In this document: piece by piece, positions 1-30,081 of the stretch | Position numbering within the stretch: position 1 is the first letter of the stretch | Layout of the letters: the number at the start of each line of letters is the position of its first letter | Assembly: GCA_030248065.1 (NCBI GenBank) | Contig: JASAMV010006779.1 | Span: 39,570 to 103,569 of the forward strand | Direction of reading: 5' to 3' | DNA: 64,000 nt | Origin: Rhynchonema sp. JSB1_4 | Lineage: Eukaryota > Nematoda > Chromadorea > Monhysterida > Xyalidae | Notes under the pieces: generated by a model | Databases searched by the model: none | The model's input: the letters and a program-made list of their open reading frames with translations, nothing else | What the model was told of the DNA's origin: nothing | Position numbers and translations under genes: made by a program

Positions 1-1396
1 ATTCTGGAAATTGTTTGCTGAGTATTTTCTGATGTTTTGTCTCATTTTTGTTGAAAGATTTGGTTGGCCCTGTTTCCAAAGTTACAATCAGAAAACAAAA
101 TCACCAAAAACATATCTCGGCACCGGCAGGCATGAAAAGCGAACAGCGCCCGAAAGTGCCTGCTCACTATAAAGAGTGTATGCTGTGTGTTTTGGTTGCA
201 TAAAACTCGTGCGTGATGTTTCACTACCACGCACCACACATCTTCACTGCGCCGTACGTATCAACTCAATTTCGACCCCCAAGAAGTCCGTTAGAATGGT
301 CACGTGACCAAAGCACCCCCTTGACCCATTTTTCACCAAATTGTTTTCCCAGCCTAAATCTATCGTGGGGGGAGGGGGAGGGAGAAGAAATCTTGTCCCT
401 CTTCGGGCCGAGGTCTGATTATGACACTGCTAGTCTCCGCTTGAAAGCTCAAAAACAGTGAGCGATATAAACTTGGTGATGGGTTACGGTTACTGATGGC
501 AGCTATTGATATCAGGGTTGAAAAAAAAATTTTTTTTATTAACGAGCTTTTTTTTAATTTTTGATTTTTTTGACGAAAATTTTTTTATTAGAAATAGTGT
601 TGCAAACGACGTTTCAGGATAAATGAAATCGACACAACATATTTTTCAAAAATTGAAAAATTTTCGCCTGAGACCCAACTTGGGCGGTGACACCCGGTAG
701 TATTGTGCAGATTCTATGGTCTCCGACCAGTGTGAGGTTGATGTTCACTAACGATGTTACTCTAATATATTGTAGCATGCTGTACAACGTACTTTAATGC
801 ATCTAATGCCGAATATCTGATATACGACCATCAAAATATCGATTACAGCCCAAATCTTGCGTGTCAGATCGACTTTGCGCGCCCGGATTTGCACCATACC
901 TGCATATATACATGTGTAGTAGCATGCAGTAGTACATTATCGGTGCCACATCACTATAAAAGACCAGTCCCGCGCATCCCTGTACGGATTTGGGGACAAT
1001 ACAGGGCGCCGCAGGCGCGATTTTGGAAAAATTGTCCCGTCCACAGAAAAAAAAGTACCCATTTTTTGCCTAGAAAAAGGCCATTTTTGGACATTTCAGC
1101 CCATTTTGGGCAACTTTTTTTATTAAAAAAAAGCAAAATCTGATGCACCCGGGTCCTCATCAGTCACCTGGTACGAAATTAGCTGAAGCCGCTAATTCAG
1201 ACCAGCCCAAAAGCTGTCTACTTTAGGCCAGAAAGCAACTCTTTAACTGGTATAAATTCGTGGCTGCAGCAAATCTCGCAATATTCTTAATATTCAAATG
1301 TCACGTGATCAAGTCCGCAGAACCGGTCCCCGATCACCAAGTCTGATGTCGCTAACATAATCATTATTTTAATTCATTAATCATGATTTTAAATAG
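1..1396. other. Intergenic or intronic sequence, no gene recognised
   Basis: No exon with convincing splice sites and conserved motif was found. Near 513 the sequence CAGGGTTG is followed by long A/T runs, which matches the left end of the hAT-type elements found intact at 55.5 and 57.8 kb. A matching right end is not visible, so this is at best a fragment. A second A-rich stretch lies near 1020-1140. One copy of the over-represented 10-mer TGATGTTTCA is at 214-223. Confidence 0.5.
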
Positions 1397-2086
1397 GGTC
1401 ACAACACGGGCACGCCGAATACGTGGATAGCAGCGAGACGACAGTTGCCGTCGGCGTCCGCCTGGCCGACACCCGGCTCGGACGACGGCTGGTATTACGA
1501 ATACAACGGACAGCTGTATGGACCGATGCCGCTCAGGGATCAAGGTGCGTCCATTGTTGGCACGATGGTCGCGCTGTGCAGTGCCAATTGGGATTTACAT
1601 TCAGTATAGTTACGACACTGTTTAGAATTTGGCCAAAGCCTAAAGCCTGACCTTACCAAATTCGAGGCTCACGAGGCACTAGTGGGCCTAACCCTGAGTT
1701 TGACCCGGGTAACATGAGCTCCAACAATTCCAGTAGTGGCATTAGTTCTCGTTTATCGGTATTCAGAACGCTTTTCTCATGCTCGTATTTACCTATACTA
1801 TACTTTACAAGACATCCTAACTCCAGAACGAAACGTCGGCACTAAAGAACCAACAGTTTTTCCTTTTAGTTTTTTGGAGGCTGGCCGCCAGCTGCTGATT
1901 CTTGCGTGCCTGCCTGGGCTTATTTTGGACACACAGCGGATTTGAGATTTCAGAAAAGAATAATTTCTAGACAGTCCCAAACGCATAATGAAAACATCGC
2001 TGAAAAAACCATCGATGAGGGCCTCGGATAAGCAGAATAAGCCCCAACTGGAGCAATATTTGTGGGCACTTATTCAGCATTCTCCG
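1397..2086 (+). CDS. Candidate exons with a GYF-2-like fragment, unresolved gene
   Basis: Two phase-compatible candidate exons are seen: 1397-1544 (after an AG, ending at a GTGCGT donor, phase 1) and 1971-2086 (starting with the two bases needed to complete that codon and ending at GTGTAC). The first encodes a segment containing GWYYEYNGQLYGPMPLRDQ, which resembles the W-Y-Y-x-x-N-G-Q-x-x-G-P core of GYF-2-type domains. The second is basic and contains LEQYLWALIQH. I do not recognise the family. The exons may belong to the same gene as the PAN exons at 2661-3210, but no exon giving the right phase between them could be fixed with confidence. This is a low-confidence call based on open frame and splice signals only. 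Confidence 0.25.
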
Positions 2087-2660
2087 GTGTACTCAAAGCC
2101 ATAACTCCACTTGCCAGGTTGGACACACCACTGGTTCACAATGGCGCCCAGCCGCGTCGGCCCCCAGTGTGGCCTGTTGTGGTCGGATTTGAGCGTGATT
2201 GGACTGTTGGACGAATACTGCTTCATGCTCCATTGGCCGCTCTGTGAATACCGTTTAGTGTTTGCATGAACTTAAAACGACTGTTCGCTTATCCCGCGAT
2301 CTAGAAGTGCCTGTGAGCGATACATAGTTCAACTTGGTGAGCGGACCGGATCGTGGACTTGGCTGGCGCCGGGGCTTTCATTGCCCAGAGGCGTACGCAC
2401 ACTGACGAGCCCTGGCGCCTCGGTCTGTCTGCGAAAGCAGGGCGGTCACCACCGAGTTTTGCACAGAGATATCTTTGTGATGCAACGCACGCGGATATGT
2501 TCCCAGACTTACAAAATGATCAACATTTACGCTAACGGAAATTGGTGGCTTCCGTAAATCTCTAATTTGCTCAATTCAAAAATCTAGGGTGACGAAGTCA
2601 GGTGTCCGATCCGATCCAGTCCCCAAGCTTGATATCAGCCTGATGTTTAATTATTGCAAG

Positions 2661-3210
2661 CCCCCCGATCATGACCGACCGGTCCTACAAACATTTGCAA
2701 TCAATGACGAATGAACGCGTTGTCGACGCGGGCGTGTTTCAGTCATTCTCAGCACCGCACGCGCTCAAGTGTTTGCTGGCGTGCACTGAGAACTGGGTGT
2801 GTGCCAGTGTGGGGTAAGTGACCATTTAACCGGGAGGCTCCTCGCAGCAGTGCGTCCAACCATTGGTCACGGTCTTATACAGGATGACAGGGTTTTCTTC
2901 TCACTCCCAGTTATGAAAAAAGCGTAATTCCCGCTGCTAAGTTGTTTAGTCGTCGGCGCAAATCGTCAACTCTAAATCGTAAAAGTCAAGCCACCCTGAA
3001 TTAGCGCCAAAAATAGATGCAAGTGGCATTCGGGTCGAGTTGACGACCAAAGGTAGCGAGGTGCGTTGACGACAGAAACATAAGTCCGCGATTGTTTGCA
3101 GTTACAACCGCAACACCCAGGATTGCCGTCTGGCAATGATCTATGAAAACGACAACGCAGCCTTGTATGAGCCGGCCAATGGATACATGCTCTACGTGAT
3201 TGACTATTGA
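2661..3210 (+). CDS. PAN-domain exons of a small secreted-type gene (partial)
   Basis: Exons 2661-2813 (donor GTAAGT) and 3102-3210 join in phase to give a PAN/Apple-type module: a CLLAC pair, then VCASVGYN and TQDCRLA, the same cysteine layout as the modules of the large NOAH-like gene downstream. The reading frame ends at TGA 3208-3210, and an AATAAA follows at 3445. PAN modules mediate protein or carbohydrate contacts in extracellular proteins. The N-terminus is not resolved; the candidate exons at 1397-2086 may supply it. Because the downstream gene has its own signal peptide at 5337, this is more likely a separate neighbour, perhaps a partial duplicate, than its first part. An alternative is that the stop is avoided by splicing at a GTGATT donor just before it. 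Confidence 0.5.
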
Positions 3211-3444
3211 CACTGAGGTGTGCTTGTGTGAGTTGGTGATTGTGCACAGTTCAAACTTCACACTCGCTTTCATGAGAAGTTCTGCCTGCATTATGGTTTT
3301 GTACATTGGTTCAAGATACTATGATTACTATGACCCGTCGAACACGTTGCGCCTTTTTTGACAATGATGCAGCCCAAAATTGTATCAGATCGCTTCCAGC
3401 ACCAAATTGTTTTTTCACATAGAATATAATTACTCTCACTGATA

Positions 3445-3450
3445 AATAAA
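3445..3450 (+). terminator. Polyadenylation signal AATAAA
   Basis: AATAAA lies 235 nt after the TGA of the PAN exon pair at 3208-3210, on the same strand. A second AATAAA occurs near 4032. It is a plausible 3' end signal for that small gene; position and motif are the only evidence. Confidence 0.35.
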
Positions 3451-4280
3451 GCAGTTGCCGAAAGGATTCACGGCAATTTTACAATTTTCTCACTCGATTT
3501 TTTAGCCTAACATTCACTCGCGAATGACCGTATAGATGGAAATTTGAAAATTGCTGATTCAAGGGAAATTTTTGGTTCAAAGCCTGCTCTAAACAATCGT
3601 TTTGTCGAGAACGAGCACTCACGGGCATAATCGCACTGATCCGGTACCGATTTGCGAAAAAAATCATGAACCCCATCTGACGACGCAAGCAAGGTGTTGA
3701 ATAAATCGTCACGAGAGTGCATGCGTTTTAGGTGATGTGAATTACATCTACATTGCCACCCACCAACCTCTTTGGTCTCGTTGCACCGTACGGGTCAGCT
3801 CAAGTTACAGTATGCAGTTCAAGTTCTGATGAGTGCAGAACGTAGGCAAGACATCAGACAACACAACGACAACAACTTTGAAGAATGACCTACTAAAGCG
3901 CGATTAAGCGACAACATGATTATAATCATTGACATCGAATCGATATTATGTTCAAGTGTCGTCCCAACTTGACTCTGACATTAAACTCAACACGCACGCG
4001 TGCACACTCACGTGTGGATTGAGTGAGCACAAATAAAGCCACTGGCCCAGAAAAATCACATGTGCACTGGGGCAGTGTAAGTACGGGTACTAATCAGCGT
4101 GATCGCGATATCCATACTTTGCTACCTGATGTCGCGTGCACTAAATCAAGACAATAAGTCAATGTTTGGATTAAGTACTTGCACACGACATGACTGGCCC
4201 CATTGTTATGTGATCCTATGATTTTAATGTGGTCCTTGAGAAGAGTTTGAATGATAATATTGATATTTATTACTCTGGTA

Positions 4281-4554
4281 TTGGTCGCACAATGACCATA
4301 TAAGAATTCATCAAATCAATCCTGATTTTCACGTTCAGTCACTCTTAACCACTGTGCTATTTGTGATTCTCACAAAACATTTTCACCTGAAAATAATCTA
4401 GCAGATCAACCACGTTGCCGCAGGTCTGAAACATTCTCTTTACTACATGCTTTGTGTGCGATCACGCAACGCAACGTCACTGCCCCGTCACTTTCCCTCT
4501 TTACGATTCAGGAAAAAAATTTGACCAATTCTTAGAAAGTCATTGTGCGATCAA
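4281..4554. mobile_element. TA-flanked MITE, family A copy 1 (Tc1/mariner-type target)
   Basis: A 274-bp element bounded by TA dinucleotides (4279-4280 and 4555-4556), with terminal inverted repeats that start TTGGTCGCACAATGAC and end as its complement. Three more copies are in the window (43314-43588, 55106-55378, and 63199-63461 in reverse). There is no coding capacity. TA duplication plus short inverted ends is typical of non-autonomous Tc1/mariner-type elements. Confidence 0.9.
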
Positions 4555-5336
4555 TATCAGTAGTGAGCTGGTAAATGTACCCACATAAATATGCTGTCGT
4601 TTTAAACTGAATCGTTGATGCCGAAGCTTTCAGCTGCCTCAAAGTTGCTGGATTTTTTTAGTGAGTCACCAATTCTGTTGGATAGGAGCTCATCAGTTTT
4701 TTGTTTTGGTATCTGCCACAATCTGTAATGCATCAATTGCAATAAATATGGAACGTATTCTCGCTTAAGAAAAAGAAATTCTATAAATTTTCACCGACGT
4801 TTCAGACCATTTGGGTGTTGAAATGCAGCACATCTCCAACCGGCCTGAATGCATTTGAATATTCAGATATGGGCACAAATACGTCAGTGACGATATCAAT
4901 ACCTTAAATAAATTGGAATGATCCGTCACAAAACGCGACCCAGAAGTCGTAAACGACGTTTTGTTCACATCAAGCATGTGCGCGTGTGTGAAGGCAACCA
5001 TTCGCATACCTCAAACTCAACCGCTTTAAAGGACGTGTAAAATTTACGACATATCATACGAACATACTGATATTACACGCGTGTGCGTGTGCGGCGCGCG
5101 TGTTTAACCTCGACTGATTTCTGGGTAACGACTTAAATGAAGGATTGCCTATTCGGCCTTGACTCAGTTTAAAGGCACGCTCGCCTGTACCTGTATTTTG
5201 TGCAAATGACACACCGTCCCATTGTTTAAAACCCATCCCAATTTGACTACCGTGCTCACGCCTGCGAAAATATCCGGAATTCCAAATGGTTTGAAGCAAA
5301 AAGCAGTGCGACGTTGATGTTTAAATTCAACAAGCC

Positions 5337-24135
<18,799 letters not shown>

Positions 24136-24449
24136 CTTCGCGAAATAATTTTATTACAATCGGTTTCGAGGCTTTTGTTGTTTCTCTCCCTAGTGACCAC
24201 TGTTGCTTCGACTTTCTGAACCTTAAGAGTTTTGAAACTTGGATATTATAGCTAATGAATAACACGCTATGAATAACAGAACGTTTGCTCATTGTGACTG
24301 ATAATGTATAGTTTCATAGTATAACAATGAAAGCAATTTTTATTCAGAGGTTCACAAGTGATGTTGTCCCCACACCCGACGGTGCTGGTGCGATTCTTTT
24401 TATTTCCAATTTTACCGGGCAATAATGAGCGCACAAGCAATACGTATGA
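24136..24449. other. Short convergent intergenic gap
   Basis: This is the 314 nt between the TAA of the NOAH-like gene and the TGA of the Cys-repeat gene on the opposite strand. It should hold both 3' untranslated regions. An AATAAA on the minus strand lies at 24399-24404. No clear AATAAA was seen for the plus-strand gene. Confidence 0.7.
24399..24404 (-). terminator. Polyadenylation signal AATAAA (minus strand)
   Basis: AATAAA is read on the minus strand about 46 nt past the TGA (24450-24452) of the Cys-repeat gene, which is a normal spacing for a short 3' UTR. Confidence 0.55.
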
Positions 24450-27400
24450 TCAAGCCACACAACGTCCTCTGTCGCAGTTGCCACTCGCGCAGTCGGCATC
24501 TCTTCCACAGTTTGCGCCAAGTGCTAAGAATACATAACCTTTTAAATGTGAGAAAAGGAGTAATACAAAGCGTATAGTAACTTAGTAGGAATATAGTACC
24601 TCCGTCAGGCACGCAAATGTTAGCGACATAATTGTTGTTTTCACACTGTCCATTGCGTTCACATGATGTTCCATCGGCTGAAAAGGTACATGCCGTCATG
24701 TGGTCGTGCCAAATACTTTCAGTGACTCACCTCCGTCTGCCACACAAACACTGTTCACACAATTTTGAGTGGTTGGGTCAAAGACATTTAATGACCTACC
24801 TCCGTCTGCCACACAAACACTGTTCACACAGTTTTGACTATCGCAATCACTGTCTTGAGTGCACGCGGTACCATCGGCTAAAAAGGTTCCTGCCGTCATG
24901 TGGTTGGGTCAGAGACATTTAATGACCTACCTCCGTCTGCCACACAAACACTGTTCACACAGTTTTGACTATCACAATCGCTGCCTTGAGTGCACGCGGT
25001 ACCGTCGGCTGAAAAGGTTCCTGCCGTCATGTGGTTGGGTCAAAGACATTAAATGACCTACCTCCGTCTGCCACACAAACACTGTTCACACAGTTTTGAC
25101 TATCGCAATCACTGTCTTGAGTGCATGCGGTACCGTCGGCTGAAAAGGTTCCTGCCGTCATGTGGTTGAGTCAGAGACATTTAAGGACCTACCTCCGTCT
25201 GCCACACAAACACTGTTCACACAGTTTTGACTATCGCAATCACTGCCTTGAGTACACGCAGTACCGTCCGCTGAAAAGGTTCCTGCCGTCATGTGGTTGG
25301 GTCAAAGACATTAAATGACCTACCTCCGTCTGCCACACAAACACTGTTCACACAGTCTTGACTATCACAATCGCTGCCTTGAGTACACGCGGTACCGTCG
25401 GCTGAAAAGGTTCCTTCCGTTATGTGGTAGGGTCAAAGACATTTAATGACTTACCTCCGTCTGCCACACAAACACTGTTCACACAGTTTTGACTATCGCA
25501 ATCACTGTCTTGAGTGCACGCGGTACCATCGGCTAAAAAGGTTCCTGTCGTCATGTGGTTGGGTCAGAGACATTTAATGACCTACCTCCGTCTGCCACAC
25601 AAACACTGTTCACACAGTTTTGACTATCACAATCGCTGCCTTGAGTGCACGCGGTACCGTCGGCTGAAAAGGTTCCTGCCGTCATGTGGTTGGGTCAAAG
25701 ACATTAAATGACCTACCTCCGTCTGCCACACAAACACTGTTCACACAGTTTTGACTATCGCAATCACTGTCTTGAGTGCACGCGGTACCATCGGCTGAAA
25801 AGGTTCCTGCCGTCATGTGGTTGGGTCAGAGACATTTAATGACCTACCTCCGTCTGTCACACAAACACTGTTCACACAGTTTTGACTATCGCAATCACTG
25901 TCTTGAGTGCATGCGGTACCGTCGGCTGAAAAGGTTCCTGCCGTCATGTGGTTGAGTCAGAGACATTTAAGGACCTACCTCCGTCTGCCACACAAACACT
26001 GTTCACACAGTTTTGACTATCGCAATCACTGCCTTGAGTACACGCAGTACCGTCCGCTGAAAAGGTTCCTGCCGTCATGTGGTTGGGTCAAAGACATTTA
26101 ATGACCTACCTCCGTCTGCCACACAAACACTGTTCACACAGTTTTGACTATCACAATCGCTGCCTTGAGTACACGCGGTACCGTCGGCTGAAAAGGTTCC
26201 TGCCGTCATGTGGTTGGGTCAAAGACATTTAATGACCTACCTCCGTCTGCCACACAAACACTGTTCACACAGTTTTGACTATCACAATCGCTGCCTTGAG
26301 TACACGCGGTACCGTCGGCTGAAAAGGTTCCTGCCGTTATGTGGTAGGGTCAAAGACATTTAATGACTTACCTCCGTCTGCCACACAAACACTGTTCACA
26401 CAGTTTTGACTATCACAATCGCTGCCTTGAGTACACGCGGTACCGTCGGCTGAAAAGGTTCCTGCCGTCATGTGGTTGGGTAAAAGGCATTTAAGGACTT
26501 ACCTCCGTCTGCCACACAAACACTGTTCACACAGTTTTGACTATCACAATCGCTGCCTTGAGTACACGCGGTACCGTCGGCTGAAAAGGTTCCTGCCGTC
26601 ATGTGGTAGGGTCAAAGGCATTTAATGACCTACCTCCGTCTGCCACACAAACACTGTTCACACAGTTTTGACTATCACAATCGCTGCCTTGAGTACACGC
26701 GGTACCGTCGGCTGAAAAGGTTCCTGCCGTCATGTGGTTGGGTCAAAGACATTTAATGACCTACCTCCGTCTGCCACACAAACACTGTTCACACAGTTTT
26801 GACTATCACAATCGCTGCCTTGAGTACACGCGGTACCATTGTCTGAAAAGGTTCCTGCCGTTATGTGGTAGGGTCAAAGACATTTAATGACTTACCTCCG
26901 TCTGCCACACAAACACTGTTCACACAGTTTTGACTATCACAATCACTGCCTTCAGTACACGCGGTACCGTCGGCAGAAAAGGTTCCTGCCGTCATGTGGT
27001 TGGGTCAAAGACATTTAATGACCTACCTCCGTCTGCCACACAAACACTGTTCACACAGTTTTGACTATCACAATCACTGCCTTGAGTACACGCGGTACCG
27101 TCGGCTGAAAAGGTTCCTGCCGTCATGTGGTTGGGTCAAAGACATTTAATGACCTACCTCCGTCTGCCACACAAACACTGTTCACACAGTTTTGACTATC
27201 ACAATCGCTGTCTTGAGTGCATGCGGTACCGTCGGCTGAAAAGGTTCCTGCCGTCATGTGGTTGGGTCAGAGACATTTAATGACCTACCTCCGTCTGCCA
27301 CACAAACACTGTTCACACAGTTTTGACTATCACAATCACTGCCTTGAGTACACGCGGTACCGTCGGCTGAAAAGGTTCCTGCCGTCATGTGGTTGGGTCA

Positions 27401-29268
27401 AAGACATTTAATGACCTACCTCCGTCTGCCACACAAACACTGTTCACACAGTTTTGACTATCACAATCGCTGCCTTGAGTACACGCGGTACCGTCGGCTG
27501 AAAAGGTTCCTGCCGTCATGTGGTTGGGTCAAAGACATCTAATGACCTACCTCCGTCTGCCACACATACACTGTTCACACAGTTTTGGCTATCGCAATCA
27601 CTGCCTTGAGTGCACGCGGTACCGTCGGCTGAAAAAATTCCCGCCGTCATGTGGTTGGGTCAAAGACATTAAATGACCTACCTCCGTCTGCCACACAAAC
27701 ACTGTTCACACAGTTTTGGCTATCGCAATCACTGTCTTGAGTGCACGCGGTACCATCGGCTGAAAAGGTTCCTGCCGTCATGTGGTTGGGTCAGAGATTT
27801 TTAATGACCTACCTCCGTCTGCCACACAAACACTGTTCACACAGTTTTGACTATCGCAATCACTGTCTTGAGTGCATGCGGTACCGTCGGCTGAAAAGGT
27901 TCCTGCCGTCATGTGGTTGGGTCAGAGACATTTAAGGACCTACCTCCGTCTGCCGCACAAACACTGTTCACACAGTTTTGACTATCACAATCGCTGCCTT
28001 GAGTACACGCAGTACCGTCCGCTGAAAAGGTTCCTGCCGTCATGTGGTTGGGTCAAAGACATTTAATGACCTACCTCCGTCTGCCACACAAACACTGTTC
28101 ACACAGTTTTGACTATCACAATCGCTGCCTTGAGTACACGCGGTACCGTCGGCTGAAAAGTTTCCTGCCGTCATGTGATTGGGTCAAAGGCATTTAATGA
28201 CTTACCTCCGTCTGCCACACAAACACTGTTCACACAGTTTTGACTATCACAATCGCTGCCTTGAGTACACGCGGTACCGTCGGCTGAAAAGGTTCCTGCC
28301 GTCATGTGGTTGGGTCAAAGACATTTAATGGCCTACCTCCGTCTGCCACACAAACACTGTTCACACAGTTTTGACTATCACAATCGCTGCCTTGAGTACA
28401 CGCGGTACCGTCGGCTGAAAAGGTTCCTGCCGTCATGTGGTTGGGTCAAAGACCTTTAATGACCTACCTCCGTCTGCCACACAAACACTGTTCACACAGT
28501 TTTGACTATCACAATCGCTGCCTTGAGTACACGCGGTACCGTCGTCTGAAAACGTTCCTGCCGTTATGTGGTAGGGTCAAAGACATTTAATGACTTACCT
28601 CCGTCTGCCACACAAACACTGTTCACACAGTTTTGACTATCACAATCACTGCCTTCAGTACAAGCGGTACCGTCGGCTGAAAAGGTTCCTGCCGTCATGT
28701 GGTTGGGTCAAAGTCTTTTAATGACCTACCTCCGTCTGCCACACAAACACTGTTCACACAGTTTTGACTATCACAATCGCTGCCTTGAGTACACGCGGTA
28801 CCGTCGTCTGAAAACGTTCCTGCCGTTATGTGGTAGGGTCAAAGACATTTAATGACTTACCTCCGTCTGCCACACAAACACTGTTCACACAGTTTTGACT
28901 ATCACAATCGCTGCCTTGAGTACACGCGGTACCGTCGTCTGAAAAGGTTCCTGCCGTTATGTGGTAGGGTCAAAGACATTTAATGACTTACCTCCGTCTG
29001 CTACGCAAACACTGTTCACACAATTATCACTCTTGCACTGACTTTCTTTATCGCAGGTCCTACCATTTTCTGTAATGATTTAGATTTTTTTGTTGCATTG
29101 CAACTCAGGAGACACAACTATGTGCATGAGGTTTTGCGCACCAAGCTTTCTCTGTCGCCAGTATTGTTGCAGGAGCCAGTATGCGCCCGTGCTGCGGCAT
29201 TGCACCTCGTATAGGTCTGCCATTAGCAGAACTATGCAAAATGTGATTGTTGTGACCCGGCTAGACAT
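24450..29268 (-). CDS. Secreted Cys-rich repeat protein encoded by 36 exons, 33 from a 131-bp array
   Basis: Read from 29268 downwards. Exon 1 (29142-29268) starts MSSRVTTITFCIVLLMADLY, a signal-peptide-like segment, and ends in phase 1. Thirty-three exons of 78 nt follow at exact 131-nt spacing (each begins at 24800+131k on the plus coordinate, k=32 to 0), each encoding 26 residues with the pattern C-x5-C-x4-C-x4-C, for example CTQGSDCDSQNCVNSVC. All introns are phase 1 and 53 nt. The last array exon is fused to a half-module (24731-24877). Exon 24600-24677 and terminal exon 24450-24523 (ending CDRGRCVA, then stop) finish the protein. All frames agree, giving about 973 residues. The family is not recognised; short four-Cys modules of this kind suggest a disulfide-stabilised extracellular rod or binding protein. 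The start could also be at 29307. Repeat number may vary between individuals or assemblies. Confidence 0.85.
24731..29069 (-). repeat. 131-bp exon-plus-intron tandem array
   Basis: Thirty-three full units keep an exact 131-bp period over 4.2 kb without a net insertion or deletion, plus one 69-bp truncated unit at 24731-24799. Each unit holds a 78-nt exon and a 53-nt intron with donor GTAGGT or GTAAGT and acceptor TTTTCAG. The unit at 28992-29069 is the most diverged and codes for CDKESQCKSDNCVNSVC. Sequence differences between the others are few and scattered, indicating recent expansion or homogenisation. Confidence 0.97.
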
Positions 29269-30081
29269 TTCTCTGGATTGGATGATGTCCATTTGGACGA
29301 TACACACCTGAAAGAGGAACTTACATGTTTTTGGGAGCTTGGTTCCTCGATCACCTATGCGCTTTGATCGTTGAAACCTACTGAAACGGACAAATGAACA
29401 TAATCGCAGCCGGTCGCATCAGGCCAGCTCATCGTAACCCCTGTTGTTACTGTGTCATTTTATTATCCAATAAACTCATCGATTACTTTTGTCGCTTTGG
29501 GCGAATCTGTGCCCATTTATCCCCCATCCTGTTACAATGTTCACGTCCTCACAGACAATTCATGACTAAACCATTCATATACGTTCTTTATGCTTGTTGT
29601 ACGCCTGTAGCCACTCGGGTTGGCCAACACGGGTTACGTAATAGTTGTGCTAAAACCGGTTTAGCATACACCATTGGCAAGGGTCACTTTTATCTGCTAG
29701 TTTATTATTACAAATAAGGCTCAATAACATGGCAATTGATGGGTAAAATTAAGCGAAAAAAAACGAGGAACGCATTGACATAATCATCGCAGACCAACGT
29801 AAACGAATATAACTCTGTCGATCGAAACAAATTCAATGAATTTCCGAACCCAAACTAGGCGCCCGTCTAAGAACTAGGCAACAGACTAGAAATCCCACAA
29901 TCGCGAACCACACTAGCCAGCTGCGAGATTTCTGTCGAAAACTCGGTTCGAATTTGCCGCTCGGCCCGAAACTCGTCATTCGCTCAAGTGCGCTGCTGGG
30001 CGCTTGCACTGAAACATAATATGCTTAACATCTTAAAAATTATTTTATGGTTGTGGTATTACTGTATTTAGTTTTACAAAC

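Larger units (their letters stand above)
3211..5336. other. Intergenic region upstream of the NOAH-like gene
   Basis: It holds a polyadenylation signal (3445-3450), one complete TA-flanked inverted-repeat element (4281-4554, listed separately) and otherwise unremarkable AT-rich sequence. The promoter of the gene starting at 5337 should lie here, but no convincing core promoter element was identified. Confidence 0.5.

Noticed and set aside
24632..28066. Plus-strand open frames of about 65 residues repeated across the 131-bp array
   Set aside because: They are the complement of the minus-strand exons and introns; the splice sites, phases, signal peptide and stop all support the minus strand.
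24731..29069. CRISPR-like array
   Set aside because: Units are almost identical throughout with no variable spacers, and have exon and intron structure in an animal genome.
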